A stretch of 64,000 nt of DNA, taken from Spirochaetales bacterium (GTDB lineage Bacteria; Spirochaetota; Spirochaetia; UBA9216). The stretch covers positions 62,001 through 126,000 of the forward strand of contig JAEKNX010000005.1 of the NCBI GenBank assembly GCA_016839055.1. Reading direction: 5' to 3'. A program made the translations under genes and the position numbers. The notes under the pieces were generated by a model. That model was not told the origin of the DNA, searched no databases, and saw only the letters and a list, made by a program, of their open reading frames with translations. Positions within the stretch are counted from its first letter, which is position 1; each line of letters begins with the position of its first letter. Below are positions 62,284-64,000 of this stretch, in pieces.

Positions 62284-64000
62284 CTACTCCTCTTCCTTTT
62301 CTATACAAAAAACCATTTCGTCAAGGCCTGCTCCGGGAGAAACCATCGGCCAGACATTGGCTTCAGGTTCAATCAAGCAGTCGATGATTATTGGTACGTC
62401 AGTTAACGCAGCGGCTTTTTTTAGAGCATCTTCAAGTTCCGATTTACTCCTGACCCTGCACCCTTCGGCGCCGTAGGCATCGGCAAGCTTGACAAAATCC
62501 GGACTGCCGTCCGGGCTGACTTTATCTTCTTTATCAGCCTTGATTCTGTCATTCAGATGAGTGGAGGAATACCTGCCGCCGTTAAACATCTGCTGCCATT
62601 GTCTTACCATTCCGAGATATCCGTTGTTTAGAATTACTATTACTATAGGAAGCCTGCATTTTACGGCTGTAGCAAGTTCCTGAAGATTCATCTGAAAAGA
62701 GCCGTCTCCGGCAATAGCAACGACTCTTCGATCTTTACATGCGATTGCAGCGCCTATTGCCGCCGGGAAACCGTATCCCATTGTACCGAGACCGCCTGAG
62801 GTAATAAGTGTTCTAGGTTCTTTGAAGTTCCAGAAAAGGGCTGTCCACATCTGATTCTGTCCGACCTCGGTTGTTACAATAGCGTCTGGAAACGTTCTGT
62901 TGACGGTGGAAATAACCTGATACGGCATCAAGTAGCTGCTGTCATCCTCTTTTGCATTGAAACCTTCATAAGCGTTTATGCAGATAGCCTCATCTTTCCA
63001 TTCTTTTATGGTCTTATGCCAAGCTGGCCGGTCTTTTTTATCAAGAAGAGGGTAGAGTTCTTCGAGTACAATTTTTGCATCACCAACTATCGGAATCTCA
63101 ACCGGAACATTTCTTGCTATGGCGGAAGGATCAATATCAAGATGGATTATTTTTGCGAGGGGCGCGAATTTCTCGAGATTCATCGTTACCCTGTCGTCAA
63201 ACCGGACTCCGATACCAAAGAGAAGATCACATTCGGAGACAGCCAGATTTGCCGCGTAAGTTCCGTGCATTCCTATCATCCCGAGATTAAGAGGATTTTT
63301 CGTCTCGAGAGCACCTATTCCCATCAGTGATGTTACAACTGGAATTCCTGTTTTCTCAATAATATTTCTGAATATTTTTGATGAATCCCCGACATTAATT
63401 CCTCCGCCGGCAAAGAACAAGGGTTTTTTAGCATCATTAACGGCTGTTACGGCTCTCTTTAACTGGCCCGCATGACCCTTGCCTGGGGAAGTATATCCTT
63501 GTAGATTCACGTCCTCTGGATATGTCTCTTCAAGCGGCTGGTATAGAATATCTTTTGGAATATCCACTACTACCGGGCCTGGTCTGCCGGTGGAGGCTAT
63601 ATGGAATGCCTCTCTGAGGGTTTTTCCAAGGTTCTCACGTTTGGTGACAATATAATTGTGCTTGGTGACCGGACGTGTTATGCCGACAGTATCGGCTTCC
63701 TGGAACGCGTCATTTCCAATCATGTTTCGGGGAACTTGTCCGGATATGCAGACCAGAGGAACACTGTCGAAATTCGCGGTAGCAAGACCTGTGACGGTGT
63801 TGGTTGCCCCGGGGCCGCTTGTTACAATACAGACTCCGGTTTTACCTGTCGTACGTGCATAGGCATCAGCCGCATGTACGGCAGCCTGTTCGTGTCTCGT
63901 TAGTACTACATTAATATCATCAGCATCAAAAAGGACATCGAAGATTGGAATGACAGCTCCGCCTGGATAGGCGAAAATTGTGTCAACCTTCTCTTTTCTG
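62284..64000 (-). CDS. ilvB: Acetolactate synthase large subunit (5' end outside the window)
   Basis: About 572 codons; the extreme N-terminus is cut by the window edge. It is a TPP/FAD enzyme that forms acetolactate and acetohydroxybutyrate. Seen are TIFAYPGGAVIPI, RHEQAAVHAADAYAR (catalytic Glu), SGPGATNTVTG, MGIGALE, GGLGTMGYGFPAAIGA and the TPP/Mg site GDGSFQMN...LNNGYLGM. First known gene of the ilvB-ilvN-leuA-cimA operon; its promoter is beyond the window. Confidence 0.96.
   Translation of the reverse strand, partial: RKEKVDTIFAYPGGAVIPIFDVLFDADDINVVLTRHEQAAVHAADAYARTTGKTGVCIVTSGPGATNTVTGLATANFDSVPLVCISGQVPRNMIGNDAFQEADTVGITRPVTKHNYIVTKRENLGKTLREAFHIASTGRPGPVVVDIPKDILYQPLEETYPEDVNLQGYTSPGKGHAGQLKRAVTAVNDAKKPLFFAGGGINVGDSSKIFRNIIEKTGIPVVTSLMGIGALETKNPLNLGMIGMHGTYAANLAVSECDLLFGIGVRFDDRVTMNLEKFAPLAKIIHLDIDPSAIARNVPVEIPIVGDAKIVLEELYPLLDKKDRPAWHKTIKEWKDEAICINAYEGFNAKEDDSSYLMPYQVISTVNRTFPDAIVTTEVGQNQMWTALFWNFKEPRTLITSGGLGTMGYGFPAAIGAAIACKDRRVVAIAGDGSFQMNLQELATAVKCRLPIVIVILNNGYLGMVRQWQQMFNGGRYSSTHLNDRIKADKEDKVSPDGSPDFVKLADAYGAEGCRVRSKSELEDALKKAAALTDVPIIIDCLIEPEANVWPMVSPGAGLDEMVFCIEKEEE

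Noticed and set aside
1-64000. CRISPR array, IS element, prophage or rRNA operon
   Set aside because: No regularly spaced direct repeats, transposase or phage structural gene, or rRNA core sequence was recognised on reading both strands.

Overview
The window looks like a piece of a spirochaete chromosome. This is an inference from content, because no rRNA or marker tree is available. The supporting signs are many lipoproteins with loose spirochaetal lipoboxes (WSC, ASC, FGC, SSC), a DUF1577/PilZ-like protein, c-di-GMP signalling genes, PEGA-repeat surface proteins, frequent TTG starts and compact mixed-strand housekeeping operons.

Layout. 1-10.2 kb: 5' part of an aconitase gene (minus); a lipoprotein gene, a PilZ-like gene and a TPR signalling gene (plus); tRNA-Met(CAT); a two-helix membrane protein of unknown role; a PEGA/lipoprotein pair (minus); a CYTH-domain enzyme. 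10.2-11.1 kb: a GxxExxY gene beside a long two-tier hairpin that resembles an integron attC site, then a gene-poor stretch. 11.1-15.8 kb: an excisionase-type HTH fused to PTS EIIA, galM, an AAA+ ATPase, rnhA and a DHFR/RibD-like reductase. 16-17.4 kb: an AbiE-type toxin-antitoxin pair whose toxin has lost its C-terminus. 17.3-19.8 kb: a lipoprotein and the YifB/ComM ATPase.

19.8-32.1 kb is the most distinctive region: a ROK repressor diverges from a ten-gene catabolic operon. The operon holds a complete RbsABC-like sugar ABC transporter, three different Gfo/Idh/MocA dehydrogenases, a TIM-barrel sugar isomerase/epimerase, a DeoC-like aldolase with an altered phosphate-binding loop and a UroD-family methyltransferase-like protein. 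There is no sugar kinase. This suggests oxidative breakdown of an unusual sugar, cyclitol or glycoside, possibly O-methylated.

32.3-52.1 kb: a SulP anion transporter, a membrane diguanylate cyclase, an HtrA protease, uvrB, coaX, a PAP2 phosphatase, a caspase-like lipoprotein with a putative outer-membrane partner, an SH3 lipoprotein, a thiBPQ thiamine transporter under a clear TPP riboswitch, a lipocalin, a TetR fragment, and murG-cvpA-holB-ntrB-ntrC-like genes. 52.1-58.5 kb: a DapF homologue lacking one catalytic Cys, apt behind a structured leader, tRNA-Gln(CTG), tRNA-Glu(CTC) and carAB. 58.7 kb to the end: cimA, leuA, ilvN and ilvB (minus; ilvB cut by the window edge), an operon for isoleucine by the citramalate route and for leucine and valine.

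No CRISPR array, IS element, prophage or rRNA operon was seen. Possible acquired pieces are the AbiE module, the GxxExxY/hairpin locus and an AT-rich patch near 33.9 kb.
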